The notes below the pieces were generated by a model that did no database searches, was not told the DNA's origin, and saw only the letters and a list, made by a program, of their open reading frames with translations. A stretch of DNA of 64,000 nucleotides. Source: Adineta steineri (lineage: Eukaryota > Rotifera > Eurotatoria > Adinetida > Adinetidae). Position 1 is the first letter of the stretch. Every line of letters starts with the position of its first letter. Location of the stretch: the NCBI GenBank assembly GCA_905250115.1, contig CAJNOI010000085.1:1-64000 (forward strand). Reading direction: 5' to 3'. This document shows positions 1-9,981 of the stretch, piece by piece. The position numbers and the translations under genes are program-made.

Positions 1-938
1 AAAAATAAAAACCATGATGGAAAATAGTCATCCTGTCGACAATTAACATCAAGAGGAGTATGATCTGATTTTGAATCAGTTAATACATCACCTAATCGAT
101 TATGTGAAAGAAAAGCTCCCCACCATCCAAATGTTCCTGCAGTAAGAATAGTATGTTTACATAGAGTCAATGTAGCCAAATCATCAGCAGCGTTGAATGA
201 ATCAGGTGTCACTAATACATTTTTATTCTGACCAAATGTTTTTCGACAATAGTTTTTATCATCGGATACTATAATAAATATAACTGAATGATATTTTATT
301 AGAAAATGAGACATTGCATTGAATATATATTTGTTGGATGAAACACGTCGAACACGTAAGAAATCTCCTCGTCGAATATGTATGCCTACTGAAGTTGAAA
401 TATTTTTATTGATGTTTTTTTCGAGAAAATTCTTCACTGGACCTAAAATTGATTGTTTAAAACGTAGTTGCTCTCTTATTTGTTCCATATGATCGAGAAA
501 ATATTTATGTACTTGCCAAAATCCTGATAATTCAATCGAATAACTTTTGTTTGAATGTAAAAGATTAGGAATGAATGAACAATGATTGTAGATTTTTGTA
601 ATTGAAGTAATATTATTTAATTGTGATTTTGATAATAAATTTGTCAGGTTAATCTCAAATGATTTTTGAAGTTCATCAATAATATTTCGATCTATATATA
701 ACTGACATGAATGTTGAAGTGACAAACCATAGGCCGATGCAAACATAAATAAACGATTTCCAAGTCGACCACTACGTTCACGTAAAATAATATAACATTC
801 TTTAGAATCATTAAATATAGTCTTGTTCTTCCATAATTGTAAAATGTATAGTGATTTTGAATGAATATTTAATAGATAAAATAGCATAATCATGATGACA
901 ATCAAACTTACTACTTTTAACATTTGATTTCTATACAT
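1..938 (-). CDS. GT11 alpha-1,2-fucosyltransferase-like protein, 3' end outside window
   Basis: A minus-strand frame is open from the ATG at 938 to the window edge, about 312 codons with no stop, so the C-terminus is missing. It starts with a short cytoplasmic stretch and a hydrophobic signal anchor (about residues 6-22), as in type II Golgi enzymes. The GT11 donor-site motif HIRRGDFLR lies near residue 190, followed by SDDKNYCRKTF and, near residue 270, TFGWWGAFLSHNR; all are typical of galactoside 2-alpha-L-fucosyltransferases (FUT1/FUT2 type), which move fucose from GDP-fucose to terminal galactose. An early segment, ERSGRLGNRLFMFASAYG, matches the family's N-terminal GNxxFxxA motif. No introns are evident. 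The family call is firm; the exact acceptor sugar is inference. The next gene upstream on the same strand is another glycosyltransferase. Confidence 0.85.
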   Translation of the reverse strand, partial: MYRNQMLKVVSLIVIMIMLFYLLNIHSKSLYILQLWKNKTIFNDSKECYIILRERSGRLGNRLFMFASAYGLSLQHSCQLYIDRNIIDELQKSFEINLTNLLSKSQLNNITSITKIYNHCSFIPNLLHSNKSYSIELSGFWQVHKYFLDHMEQIREQLRFKQSILGPVKNFLEKNINKNISTSVGIHIRRGDFLRVRRVSSNKYIFNAMSHFLIKYHSVIFIIVSDDKNYCRKTFGQNKNVLVTPDSFNAADDLATLTLCKHTILTAGTFGWWGAFLSHNRLGDVLTDSKSDHTPLDVNCRQDDYFPSWFLF

Positions 939-1523
939 TTTCTATCGTGAGAAATATTTTAATAAAATAATCTAAAAACAAACAATAAAATCTAATAATA
1001 GCAGATCAATGACATCATTATAATTGTTAAATAAACAGTATTATTCGAAATTTGTCTTTATTTCTAATGATTTCATAATTTTACTATTGAAGTCATTTTT
1101 TATAATGTGAGCATATGACTAATAGATTTGTTTCTTAATTATTACTAAACATTTTACAAAGTAGTATATTTCAAAATCGGATTTATTTATTCAATTTTGA
1201 TATCAATTAAAGAAACTAAACAAGATATAAAGATCAATTTTGTTTCTGTTACTATGGTAATATTTGATAATTGTAACAATAAAACTGAAGTTTATTCATT
1301 TTAAAACATCTTGAGGTTAAGTTTATGATACTTAAAATGTCCTACTCTCATTACAATAACTTATGCTCTGAACAAACTTCATTTTTGATGTTACTCGAAT
1401 ATAGATAACATTAACATATTACCATAATCTTGTTTGTGGTTTCCTTCGTGAAATATAGACGTGTAAAATAATCTATATTCAATGATAAAAAATGTTAAAA
1501 TATTTTTATAGAATTGTTCGATT
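939..1523. other. Intergenic, no gene seen
   Basis: AT-rich spacer between two same-strand glycosyltransferase genes. No reading frame of note, no tRNA-like fold and no clear repeat was seen. It should hold the promoter of the fucosyltransferase-like gene and the 3' end of the GT92 gene. Confidence 0.6.
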
Positions 1524-2972
1524 TCAATGCTTATTCATCAAAGTTGCTATTGCAGTTTTTACTTTAGTAGCGAATCGATTACGAATACCACTGTCGTCAA
1601 CGGTTTCGTTAGAACCACATCCCGGCATTGTACGTAGACGACTCATCGATACATAATGAGCAAGTGTTATGTGTTTTTCTGATGGTTGTTCTTTTGAAAG
1701 TCCAACTATTTGATGATGAATTGATAAATATTGAACAAAACGTGGTCGATATAAATACTTTTCACGTCCACTTTTATATAGATTACGTGCACGAAAAGTA
1801 AATCGTCCAATAGTTAAACGATTTGTATCATTCTCTTCTGAAGTGTATGCACTAGCATTTTTAGTGCAAAAGAACTGACTCCATAAATTAATTGATCCTA
1901 TAATTCTTCGACCAAAATTTGCATGAACATAATCAACAATAGTTTCGTATGGAGGTAGTGGTACAATGTATTCATCAAGATCGAGCATACCTAACCATTC
2001 TGATTGATCACCATAATGAATTAGACAATCATGTAATGCTTCTGTTTGAAAATATCGTGTTGGTAAAACATCGACAAGACCAAGAGTAGAGAAATTCCAT
2101 TGTACAACATCAACAAGACCAGGATATTTTCGAGTATAAATATTAATAATAGTTGAGAGATAATTATCAGTATCAGTTGTATTATATATGACGAATTTAC
2201 TAAATCCAACTAGTCGATGAAACTCGATCCATTGAACTAAATATTTAGCTTTGTTATGTAAAGGTGAAGTACATAATGTAAAAGATTCTTGACTAGAATT
2301 TGATGAAGTAATAGAAACTACTGGAACTTTTACAAATGCTTTAAGTATAGGTATTTTTCTATCTTTTGTTGTTGTTGATGCAAGATAAACTCGTATTGTT
2401 TGATTCAATTTCCATAATTGATCATCAGCAAATGGACTAAGTGGACAATCCAAAAGAGATGCTCGATCATTGCCATATTTGGAATCATAAGTATAGACAG
2501 GTGTTACTGATCCATCACTAAATATACACCAGAGGCTCTGTTGATTTGACGAGAGTGGATGAGATGAAATGTTTTTTGGTAAAACAGTTTTCATATCGGT
2601 TGGATAAACTGTGATAAAAGTTAGACTTACTCCATACCGTATACGACTTGCACCAACACTTAACACAAGTAAATGACCATCGGCTGATAAAGATGGTACT
2701 TTAGGTATATTATCTTCAGCATATTCAGGCCATGCAGCAACGACAATAGACATATCATGAAGTAAATTTTGTTCATCAATAGTATGTCCAACAGGTTTCC
2801 AATCATCTGCTAGACGAGAAATATTACTAAACTGATTATAATATGATGTGTGAGTATTCAAAGTAGTCGTTACAAATGTGCAATTTGTGTTGATGTAGCG
2901 AGATAGCAAAATAAATAGAATTAAAATAAAGAGAACAATTAACATACGAATACTAAACGATGCAAACACCAT
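1524..2972 (-). CDS. Glycosyltransferase family 92 (DUF23) type II membrane protein
   Basis: Single-exon gene of 482 residues starting at ATG 2972. Residues about 9-23 form a hydrophobic signal anchor, so the protein is probably a Golgi type II membrane enzyme. The catalytic region holds the GT92 hallmarks: YLVQWIEFHRLVGFSKFVIY (about residues 244-263), where the donor-binding fold begins, and GMLDLDEYIVPL (about 330-341), whose DLDE supplies the metal-binding acidic residues. Length is normal for animal GT92 proteins, which include beta-1,4-galactosyltransferases acting on N-glycan core fucose in nematodes; the substrate here is unknown. Several NxS/T sites lie in the lumenal part. A relic of this gene's 5' end lies about 1.6 kb upstream. 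Confidence 0.88.
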   Translation of the reverse strand: MVFASFSIRMLIVLFILILFILLSRYINTNCTFVTTTLNTHTSYYNQFSNISRLADDWKPVGHTIDEQNLLHDMSIVVAAWPEYAEDNIPKVPSLSADGHLLVLSVGASRIRYGVSLTFITVYPTDMKTVLPKNISSHPLSSNQQSLWCIFSDGSVTPVYTYDSKYGNDRASLLDCPLSPFADDQLWKLNQTIRVYLASTTTKDRKIPILKAFVKVPVVSITSSNSSQESFTLCTSPLHNKAKYLVQWIEFHRLVGFSKFVIYNTTDTDNYLSTIINIYTRKYPGLVDVVQWNFSTLGLVDVLPTRYFQTEALHDCLIHYGDQSEWLGMLDLDEYIVPLPPYETIVDYVHANFGRRIIGSINLWSQFFCTKNASAYTSEENDTNRLTIGRFTFRARNLYKSGREKYLYRPRFVQYLSIHHQIVGLSKEQPSEKHITLAHYVSMSRLRTMPGCGSNETVDDSGIRNRFATKVKTAIATLMNKH

Positions 2973-4402
2973 AGATATTCAATTAATCTAGAACTAAAAA
3001 ATAAGTAAAACATACAACTAATGTAAGAGTTACAAAATTTGGGCGTCCACCTATTTACTCTATATATTTACGGAGAAATAACAATGTAAAGATGAAAGGA
3101 GAGTAAAGGAATGAATTGGAACTGATTAACAGACTAAATGAGTAAAGAATATGACACAAATAGTACTCTTTATACATGTATAAGAGAAAAAAGAATAATA
3201 CTTACATATAACTGACAAACCATTATCTGTCATAAATAGTAAGTTTAACTAAAGTGTATCACAGACGTTTTCAATATTAATTCATACTTTCTCACCTACA
3301 TCATAACAAATTTACTCTTCTTTTACTTTATGATCAACCTTTTTATGTGTAGTTATGTTTTCAAAGAAATGACTAAAGATATTTTAGTAAATGGATACTC
3401 AGATATCGACGATAATTTATCTCGTATGGCTTTTTTTTAGACAAACATTGATTCAAATGATTAACGAAATAAATTTCTCCTCAGAACGATATTAAATATT
3501 GACAAAAATTTATTTATACGATATATGAGAAGGATTGTCCTTCAAAATAGCATTAGCCTTTGATAAAAATATATTCCAGAGATTTATAAGAAAAAAAAAT
3601 CCTCTTCACAATACCATAAACATTTTATAACAATTTATTCAAAAGACTTCTAAAAAAGTGCTCTTCACAATAATATTAACTTTTAATAAGGTATGTTGAA
3701 ATTAACATATATTGTATACTAAATTTTCTGTAAATTATGGCATGTAGATTAAAAAGATCTCTTTTTGAAAATTTTTTATGGGTTATATTTATATGGAGTA
3801 AGTATAGTTCTAGTTCAAACCATGTTGATAGTGGGTGGCGTGTAAATATTGTTATCATATCATGTCCATACCTACAAAAGGAGAGAAAAAAATGATCCGT
3901 AGCATGATGGAAGAAGTGGTTCTACCAGAAACGGAATGAGATAAAATATTTGGCTCCATCACTTATATGAAAAAACTAATTTGGTATAATTACAAAATCG
4001 ACCTATACGTAGTAGGGTCGACGCAATTAATTTTTACATTGCCGACTCCTTATAAGTGATAAACGAATTGTGTAGCATTTATCAATAGAGCTAATATAAA
4101 ACATGAACTCGTGAAAAAAATGAGGGATTAATCTCGAAGTTTTTGTTACTTCACTATAAAATCATTGATAGTTTTTCATTAATTTTTACAAACTCTATTC
4201 TCACTGATGTTTTATATATAATCAAATGTTCTACTTAAATTTATTGGCACAACGACAATTTTTCATCAATCCACTACTCGTATCTTCTTATATAATGAAC
4301 ACTATCATAGAAAAAGCAAACCTACAGAAATATTTCAAACATCATATAAAAGGTTAATTTAAATATCAATATAGTATTTAATATCCGATTGAGGTGGCTA
4401 CC
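2973..4402. other. Intergenic, no gene seen
   Basis: AT-rich region upstream of the GT92 gene. Short frames occur (for example at 3676-3858) but show no domain, no codon bias and no splice-supported extension. It presumably holds the GT92 promoter. Confidence 0.55.
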
Positions 4403-4531
4403 GTGTGAGTGTGTGTGTATGTAGGTACGGGGTATAAGTGTTAATATCATATCCATGTTTTTCCTACACTCACACCCACCGACCCACGTGCACCCGCGCC
4501 CACACTCGCAACCACACCCACCCTCAAGATG
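4403..4531. repeat. GT-rich foldback (inverted-repeat) element, copy 1
   Basis: A GTGTGAGTGTGTGTGTATGTAGG arm is followed by an AT-rich spacer, then a C-rich arm (CCTACACTCACACCCACC and onward) ending in CACCCTCAAGATG. Read on the minus strand it begins CATCTTGAGGGTGGGTGTGG and ends with CCTACAT plus CACACACTC. The same layout occurs at 31521-31586 in the opposite orientation: GAGGGTGTGGGTGTGGTTG, AT spacer, CCTACATCCACACTCTCAAG. The G-rich strand resembles TGTGGG telomere-type repeats. Sequence similarity is seen directly; a transposon (MITE-like) or telomere-repeat origin is inference. Confidence 0.5.
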
Positions 4532-4690
4532 GTATTTAAAGTAGTCGCCACGAATGGGTAGTTTGTGTTTATATAGACAGTTAATGAAATAAACAGAATT
4601 AAAATACATAGAATAATTAACATACGAATGATGAACGACGCAAGCGTGATAGATATTGAAATAAACTAGAACTAAAAACCAAATAGAACT
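4532..4690 (-). pseudogene. Truncated GT92 5'-end duplicate (relic)
   Basis: This stretch aligns over its whole length with 2846-3005, the 5' flank, start and signal-anchor region of the neighbouring GT92 gene. Shared blocks include AAAGTAGTCG, AATTAACATACGAAT and CTAGAACTAAAAA. The frame still reads an anchor-like stretch (ASFIIRMLI...), but the start codon position reads ATC instead of ATG, and the rest of the gene is absent: homology stops at the GT-rich foldback repeat. It is a dead partial duplicate. Whether the truncation came with insertion of that repeat or with break repair cannot be told from this sequence. Confidence 0.7.
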
Positions 4691-4957
4691 TGAAGCCACA
4701 CAAACTGCATTTAAAATACAATACTCTATTATTCCATTGTACAATCTTTGTTTGAGTATGGGTCTAGGTATGAGTCGAATGTGATACCGATGGACTTCAA
4801 AACATTTTCCGATATTCACATAGACTACGCACCAACAAAATTATTATTCAAAGTTGAGAATATAACGTTGACGCCACGAAAAAAAACATAAAGATTCACA
4901 AATGAATAGATAATTTTCTTATAATTATTGCTTCGATAGAATCGAAGAATCAAACGG

Positions 4958-5312
4958 AAGGTGCATTCCATACAATTGCTCTCGCGGCACCTGCTCCTTA
5001 ATGATATTTTTCCTCCTGTGATATCTGCTCTTCAATATCAACGTTCGATCCATAAAATGTCTATTATTAATATGAAGAAAATAAAGTTACTCTGTTCTGT
5101 TTTCTTTTATACTTTCTTTTAGTTATTTATTTAATATCATATGTTTACAAGTCTTCTATTATTATTGTGTTCAATAAAGTAATTTAATTTATAAATTCTT
5201 CTTATAACTTGTAGAAACTCTGTTTCACACTATTGAAAAGCAAATCTGATAAGAGAGCAAATATTATTGAGGAATAAGTGTCATTGGGGAGCAAATGTCT
5301 TGGGTGCACCTT
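4958..5312. repeat. Imperfect inverted repeat, possible non-autonomous DNA transposon
   Basis: The left end AAGGTGCATTCCATACAATT and the reverse complement of the right end AAGGTGCACCCAAGACATTT match in most positions. The similarity resumes inside: TGCTCCTTAATGATATTTTT on the left pairs with TGCTCCCCAATGACACTTAT on the right, and continues through TCCTC...ATAT..GCTCT. Arms are about 80 bp with gaps, around an AT-rich core with no open frame. This is the structure of a decayed MITE or foldback element. No target-site duplication was identified. Confidence 0.5.
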
Positions 5313-6093
5313 TGATGATACCATAATCAGAATATTAAGAAAAAAAAATCAAACAACGTCTAATTATTTTTTAATCAACTGTGTCTCTATACTTATACTT
5401 ACAGTAATGACTACAAAATTAATTAATATAGAAATAATAAAATAAACATATGATTCTATGAGATAAGTACATATAATCTAGGTTTGATGCTATTAAATAC
5501 ATTAAAGTTCAAATTTTAACAAATTTTGAAGAATTGTTCACTATTTTCAACAGTTACACATATGTTTAAAGTCAAGTTTATGTTTGACAAAAAACGTTTT
5601 GGAACCTAATAGAATATTTATATATACGAAATTATTTTCTATTAATTAATAAATATTTTTATTTGTGGAGCTTTGCATAAATGTCATACTCTATGAAGAG
5701 AGAAGTCGCTAAGTATCGTTGTGGAATACTCATACAGTTCTGTACCTATTTTTCCATCGGTCAATATTGTTCGACCAATAGAAATCAGTCTCTATTTATT
5801 TTCAAAATCGAATTATTCAATATTGAAAAATTATATACATGTGCTTCCATGATTCATTTTTGTTAAAAAGGTTAGCAAATATAATTCAAAAATTTTATAG
5901 AGAAGATGTGAAAAAGATTTTATTGAATTGATCGATTCTTATTATTGATATTATAAGACGAACGAGAATAATCATGACAATTTATTGTAAAAAATGCATG
6001 AAAATATTCATTGAATTGTTTAATAAACAGTTAAAAATAATAAAAATAATTTTTCCATAATTTATTTAAATTATTAAATAATTACTTTTGTAG
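5313..6093. other. Intergenic, no gene seen
   Basis: AT-rich spacer. A 61-codon frame at 5681-5866 has no recognisable feature and no splice continuation. Just before the next start codon (6081-6093) the sequence ATTACTTTTGTAG looks like a splice acceptor placed directly against the ATG; it could end a 5'UTR intron or take a trans-spliced leader. Confidence 0.5.
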
Positions 6094-7113
6094 ATGATGC
6101 GCGTCAATGCGATCATCATGGGCAATAAAAGGTTGTTCAAATCATTTTCTTCTTCAACATATTATAATTTTCTTCGATTATCAATTTCTACTTGTCAACC
6201 AAAGTAAGTTAAAATTTCAAATAAAGATTCTAATCATCCTATATTTTTGTTTAGCCGAATGACCTCCACTTCCTCGACAATCAAACCAAATACTTTTTCA
6301 GTATGTACATTTAATATATTAGCACCATGTTATAAACGTTTATCATCTGAAACTGATCGTGAAAGTGCATATGATAATCTATGGCAAACACGTCATTCAT
6401 CAATTATAAAACTTCTTCAATCTCTTGAAAGTAATATTATATGTTTACAAGAATTTTGGTTAAAAAGTTCCGTATTTACTCAATTATATAAATCTAATTT
6501 ATCATCCAAATATAATTTTTATACACTTCAACGTACCGGTTCACTTGATGATGGTTTAGCTATTCTTGTTGATTCTAATCATATAAAAGTCATTGATAAA
6601 TGTGAATTAATATTAAATGATATTGGAAATCGTGTTGGACTTTTATTACATATGGAATTTAATGGAAATAATTTACTTTTATTAAATGTTCATTTAACAT
6701 TTCCACATCATAGATTTGAACTTGGGGTAAGATTAAAACAAATAGAAAAATTTCTTGAATTAATATATGATTATCAAAAATCAAAAAATCTTTTAAATCA
6801 ATGTTCAATTATTATATGCGGAGATTTTAATTCATCACATTATAATGATCCAGTTTATCAATTAATTGAAAAAAGTCAATTTCTATCCTCTTATCGATTT
6901 ATTCATGGCAATGAACCTTATGTAACTCATCTAACACATAGAAAAGAACAATTAGGAGTAGATTTTATTTTTTATAAATCAAATATATTTCAACCAATTT
7001 CAAGTGAATTAATACCACGTGGTTGTAATCATTTAATATGGCATGATGATAGTCAATGGAAATTAAGTGATCATCGAGCAATTTTGACGACATTTCAATC
7101 TAAAGATAATTAA
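6094..7113 (+). CDS. Endonuclease/exonuclease/phosphatase-family protein (two exons)
   Basis: Coding sequence is join(6094..6203, 6255..7113), 322 residues. The 51-bp intron (GTAAGT...TTTAG) contains an in-frame stop, so it must be removed; the join restores CQPNRMTSTSS in frame. The exonuclease-endonuclease-phosphatase (EEP) fold is clear: CTFNILAPCYKR (metal-site Asn), NIICLQEFW (catalytic Glu), GLAILVD, LLLLNVHLTF, IIICGDFNSS (Asp/Asn pair), GVDFIFYKS and the terminal LSDHRAIL (catalytic Asp-His). The NILAPCYKR start resembles the CCR4/nocturnin-like branch rather than APE1, but a deadenylase, nuclease or phosphodiesterase role cannot be decided. The first 36 residues are rich in Ser, Arg and Lys and lack acids, consistent with a mitochondrial presequence (inference). 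AATAAA signals follow the stop. Confidence 0.85.
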
Positions 7114-7804
7114 TAAATTTCGACGTTTTTTTTGTGTATATTTTAGAAAAAATAAAGAAAATAGTTTGATCAAATAATTTCTATGTACATAATTTAAGTA
7201 AATATCATCATTTCCGTCATTGATTGCACTTAGAGAAGAAGTTACTCTAAAATTCTACTTTGAGTCAATATTAAAGATGAACTAAGTTTGACGTTAAATT
7301 TAGAATTAGTGTAAATAGTTATCATTTTCTATATACATATATTTATAAGAATTTAATCGACGTCATTTTATTTGTTACTATCATGATGAGAGAAAAATTG
7401 AACCTTGAGTAAAGTCATAATAAGAAAAAAATTGTTCTCAATAACGTTAAAAGCTAATTATAGACATTAAATAACATCTGTTATATATAATGGGTAATGC
7501 AATCGTTTTCTAAACGATACTATTAACACTTTGAAAATCTCTTATCTTGTTATCTGAAATAGTCTTGGACTATATATTCTTAGCTTCAAAACTTTATTAT
7601 GTTACTTTTTATCCAGAGATAATGGAAGAAAGATAAGGTCAACAATAAAGAGACCATTTGTAAAACAAAATTTATATTCACCCGCCTATTTTTTTTTTGT
7701 ATTTAAAAAATTGACAATATTTAAAAGTAATTGATCAACAGCGCCAAATATTCATTCATCTCATTTGTTATACAAGTTCTTTTATTTTCTCTAACTTTCT
7801 TCTT
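7114..7804. other. Intergenic, no gene seen
   Basis: AT-rich spacer. AATAAA motifs at about 7113 and 7147 are likely poly(A) signals of the upstream gene. Nothing else was recognised. Confidence 0.55.
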
Positions 7805-8254
7805 ATGTCACGTAATAATAATTATCAACAAATACAAGAAGCGGCTTCTTCAATTCCATCATCAACAAAAGAATTTCTTCGTACTCAACAAAAGGATATT
7901 GTTTGTAATGATTGTGGTGGGATTTCAGCAACTAAAGTGCAACAATTATTATCAACACTCGAAGGTACTACACAATTATTCAATACAACACCATCTTCAA
8001 ATCGAAAAAAACCGAATCGATCGATTTCAAAACCTAAGAAAAAAAATTCCGCACGTAATAATAGTCAAAAAACTTCTTTACGAAAAAATCTAAAGAAGAA
8101 AAATCCGAATAAACGAATTAAACAACGAAAAGTAAATACAAATCGAATTCGTTCAACATTATCATCTCGAAACAATAATAATAATAAAATTCGATTAAAA
8201 TCAAAAAAATCTCATACAATTAAAAACAAAAAACTATCATTGAAAAAAAAATAA
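7805..8254 (+). CDS. Small lysine/asparagine-rich basic protein, function unknown
   Basis: A 149-codon frame from ATG 7805. The first 60 residues have ordinary composition, including a single CNDCGG cysteine pair (about residue 35). From residue 61 on the protein is almost entirely Lys, Arg, Asn and Ser, with runs such as KKKNSARNNSQK and a poly-Asn block, ending SLKKK. This looks like a disordered, nucleic-acid-binding or nucleolar-type tail (inference). A TTTAATAAACAATAA poly(A)-like sequence follows the stop. No family is recognised. Low-complexity AT-rich DNA can give chance frames, so existence as a gene is only moderately supported. Confidence 0.5.
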   Translation: MSRNNNYQQIQEAASSIPSSTKEFLRTQQKDIVCNDCGGISATKVQQLLSTLEGTTQLFNTTPSSNRKKPNRSISKPKKKNSARNNSQKTSLRKNLKKKNPNKRIKQRKVNTNRIRSTLSSRNNNNNKIRLKSKKSHTIKNKKLSLKKK

Positions 8255-9213
8255 ACTATTCTAAATATTTTAATAAACAATAATTAATTTCATATTTCAG
8301 TTTAGTTATAGACAAATAACTTCGTAATAGTGTTAAAACAAACATATATATGCCATATATTTGAAAAGAAAATGATTGTAAACAATAATGTTTTCGATAA
8401 GTGTGCATGATAAAAACAAAAAAAAAATTCGACCTTACAATAATATAAAAACTGTACGACTTATTTTATGAATCAACAAAATTTTAAAAATAACACTATG
8501 ACATTGTACGTTACGTTCCTTTTTCAATGCCAGACATTCAATTTTATGAATTTTCTTTTATATTAAAATTGTTTGATGGTAATCGAAAATTTGTATCAGA
8601 CACGTAAAATTCAAATATTAATTTTCGTATTTTGCTTGAAATTCAATAAACTCGTCTCGAGTGACAATCTACTTATATAATAATATGTGGTATTATAAAT
8701 TTTTCTTCTTCTTGATTATACTAGAAAGAAGAAGAAAAACACTCCACATGAACATATCAAATGTAAAAGTACTTTTCTTTGCTTCTGCTTAGTCACTCTA
8801 ATAATCGCAACCTTGATTTTGTCATGCTTCTTTCAATCTAATTATGTTTCTGCCATACGTCATTGTAAAAAAATCACCGAAGACATATTAGTCATCTCGT
8901 TAGATTAAACAAAATAAAAAAAAAGTCTCGTTTGTGATACGTAGATGATTGACACCTACGAATCGATTTCTTTTTCAGGGTATTTGTTGCTATGATGAAA
9001 TGACATAAGTAAATATAATTTAGTAACGTTTGTTTGCGTATAAGTTTTTTTTATTTCAATAACATGATAGGATGAAAGAGAACGAAAGAAGGAAAAAGAA
9101 CTTCATGTATCGGTATGACTTTATTTAATATTATATATTCATCAATAGAAAAAAACATTTTCAATTCTCTGTAAAATGATAAAAAGCGAACAACAATATA
9201 TAATGAATTTTTA
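8255..9213. other. Intergenic, no gene seen
   Basis: AT-rich spacer between convergent genes. A short hairpin-forming pair, TTTTTCTTCTTCTT and AAGAAGAAGAAAAA, lies at about 8700-8740. A minus-strand frame at 9051-9233 has no support and overlaps the end of the next gene. Confidence 0.5.
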
Positions 9214-9981
9214 TTAATATTTTCTTTGTGCATTAGGATTTCGATTGATGGCTGGCGCTGCTGGTGGTGCAGTTGGTTGAGGGTTATAACTAGGTCTTTG
9301 TTGTTGTGGATAAGTTGGTTGAGGAGCAGGATAATTTGGTAATCCTCCAGCAGCAGGTGCTACTTTTTTAGCTCGATGTCTTGAAACCAAATAAACAATT
9401 ATATAAACAAGACATAATACAATGCATAAACCACCAACACATAATTGTACAAGTTGAAAGAGAAATTTTGCTTGTGTTTGTGTATAGTTTTGAAATGGAC
9501 CGAGGTTAGTAAATATATTAAAAAAACCCTGTTGAAAATAATAACTAAACATTGTTGTTGATGCTGCATAATCTGCACATGATGGAGTTAATATACATGT
9601 TGACGGTAATGCAATGAAAACAGCATCGAATGCTACCATTGCAGTACAAGCAATGAGTGCAACTATCGTAATTAAAAATGTAATAAAAGCAGTTGTAAGA
9701 CCAGGTGCACAACATCCTATAGAAGATATTATATTTAATAAATTTATATCTAGGTAAAGATAAAAAAACTTACCAGTAATAAATAAGGCAAGAAAATGAA
9801 TAATCATTATACAACCACACCAACCACCTGCAAATACATTCGTTACCCAAAAATTCGTTGCCACATTACCCAATTCCGTAAGAAAAAATACAATAACTGC
9901 AATGACTTCAATAATACCCATTATTATCATAAGCCATTTAGGCCATACTTGAACAAAAGCAACTTTAGTTGGACCAGCCAT
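9214..9981 (-). CDS. Four-TM membrane protein with proline-rich C-terminal tail
   Basis: Likely coding sequence is complement(join(9214..9716, 9774..9981)), 236 residues. The 57-bp segment 9717-9773 starts GTAAGT and ends TATAG on the minus strand; it is a multiple of three without a stop, so the unspliced frame also stays open (255 residues). Splicing gives ALFITG-CCAPGL across the second and third TM segments. TM segments are at about 15-35, 48-70, 72-98 and 158-182 of the spliced product. The extracellular loop between TM3 and TM4 contains a few cysteines, and the cytosolic tail after RHRAKK is rich in Pro, Gln and Tyr. The layout resembles MARVEL-like or other tetraspan membrane proteins, but no family signature is decisive. 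Confidence 0.75.
   Translation of the reverse strand: MAGPTKVAFVQVWPKWLMIIMGIIEVIAVIVFFLTELGNVATNFWVTNVFAGGWCGCIMIIHFLALFITGKFFYLYLDINLLNIISSIGCCAPGLTTAFITFLITIVALIACTAMVAFDAVFIALPSTCILTPSCADYAASTTMFSYYFQQGFFNIFTNLGPFQNYTQTQAKFLFQLVQLCVGGLCIVLCLVYIIVYLVSRHRAKKVAPAAGGLPNYPAPQPTYPQQQRPSYNPQPTAPPAAPAINRNPNAQRKY

Noticed and set aside
4322..4819. 165-codon minus-strand frame
   Set aside because: It runs through the GT-rich foldback and the GT92 relic in another reading frame and is an accident of those repeats.
8700..8740. Short hairpin of TTC/GAA repeats
   Set aside because: Simple-sequence complementarity; common in AT- and purine-rich spacers and not evidence of a terminator in a eukaryote.
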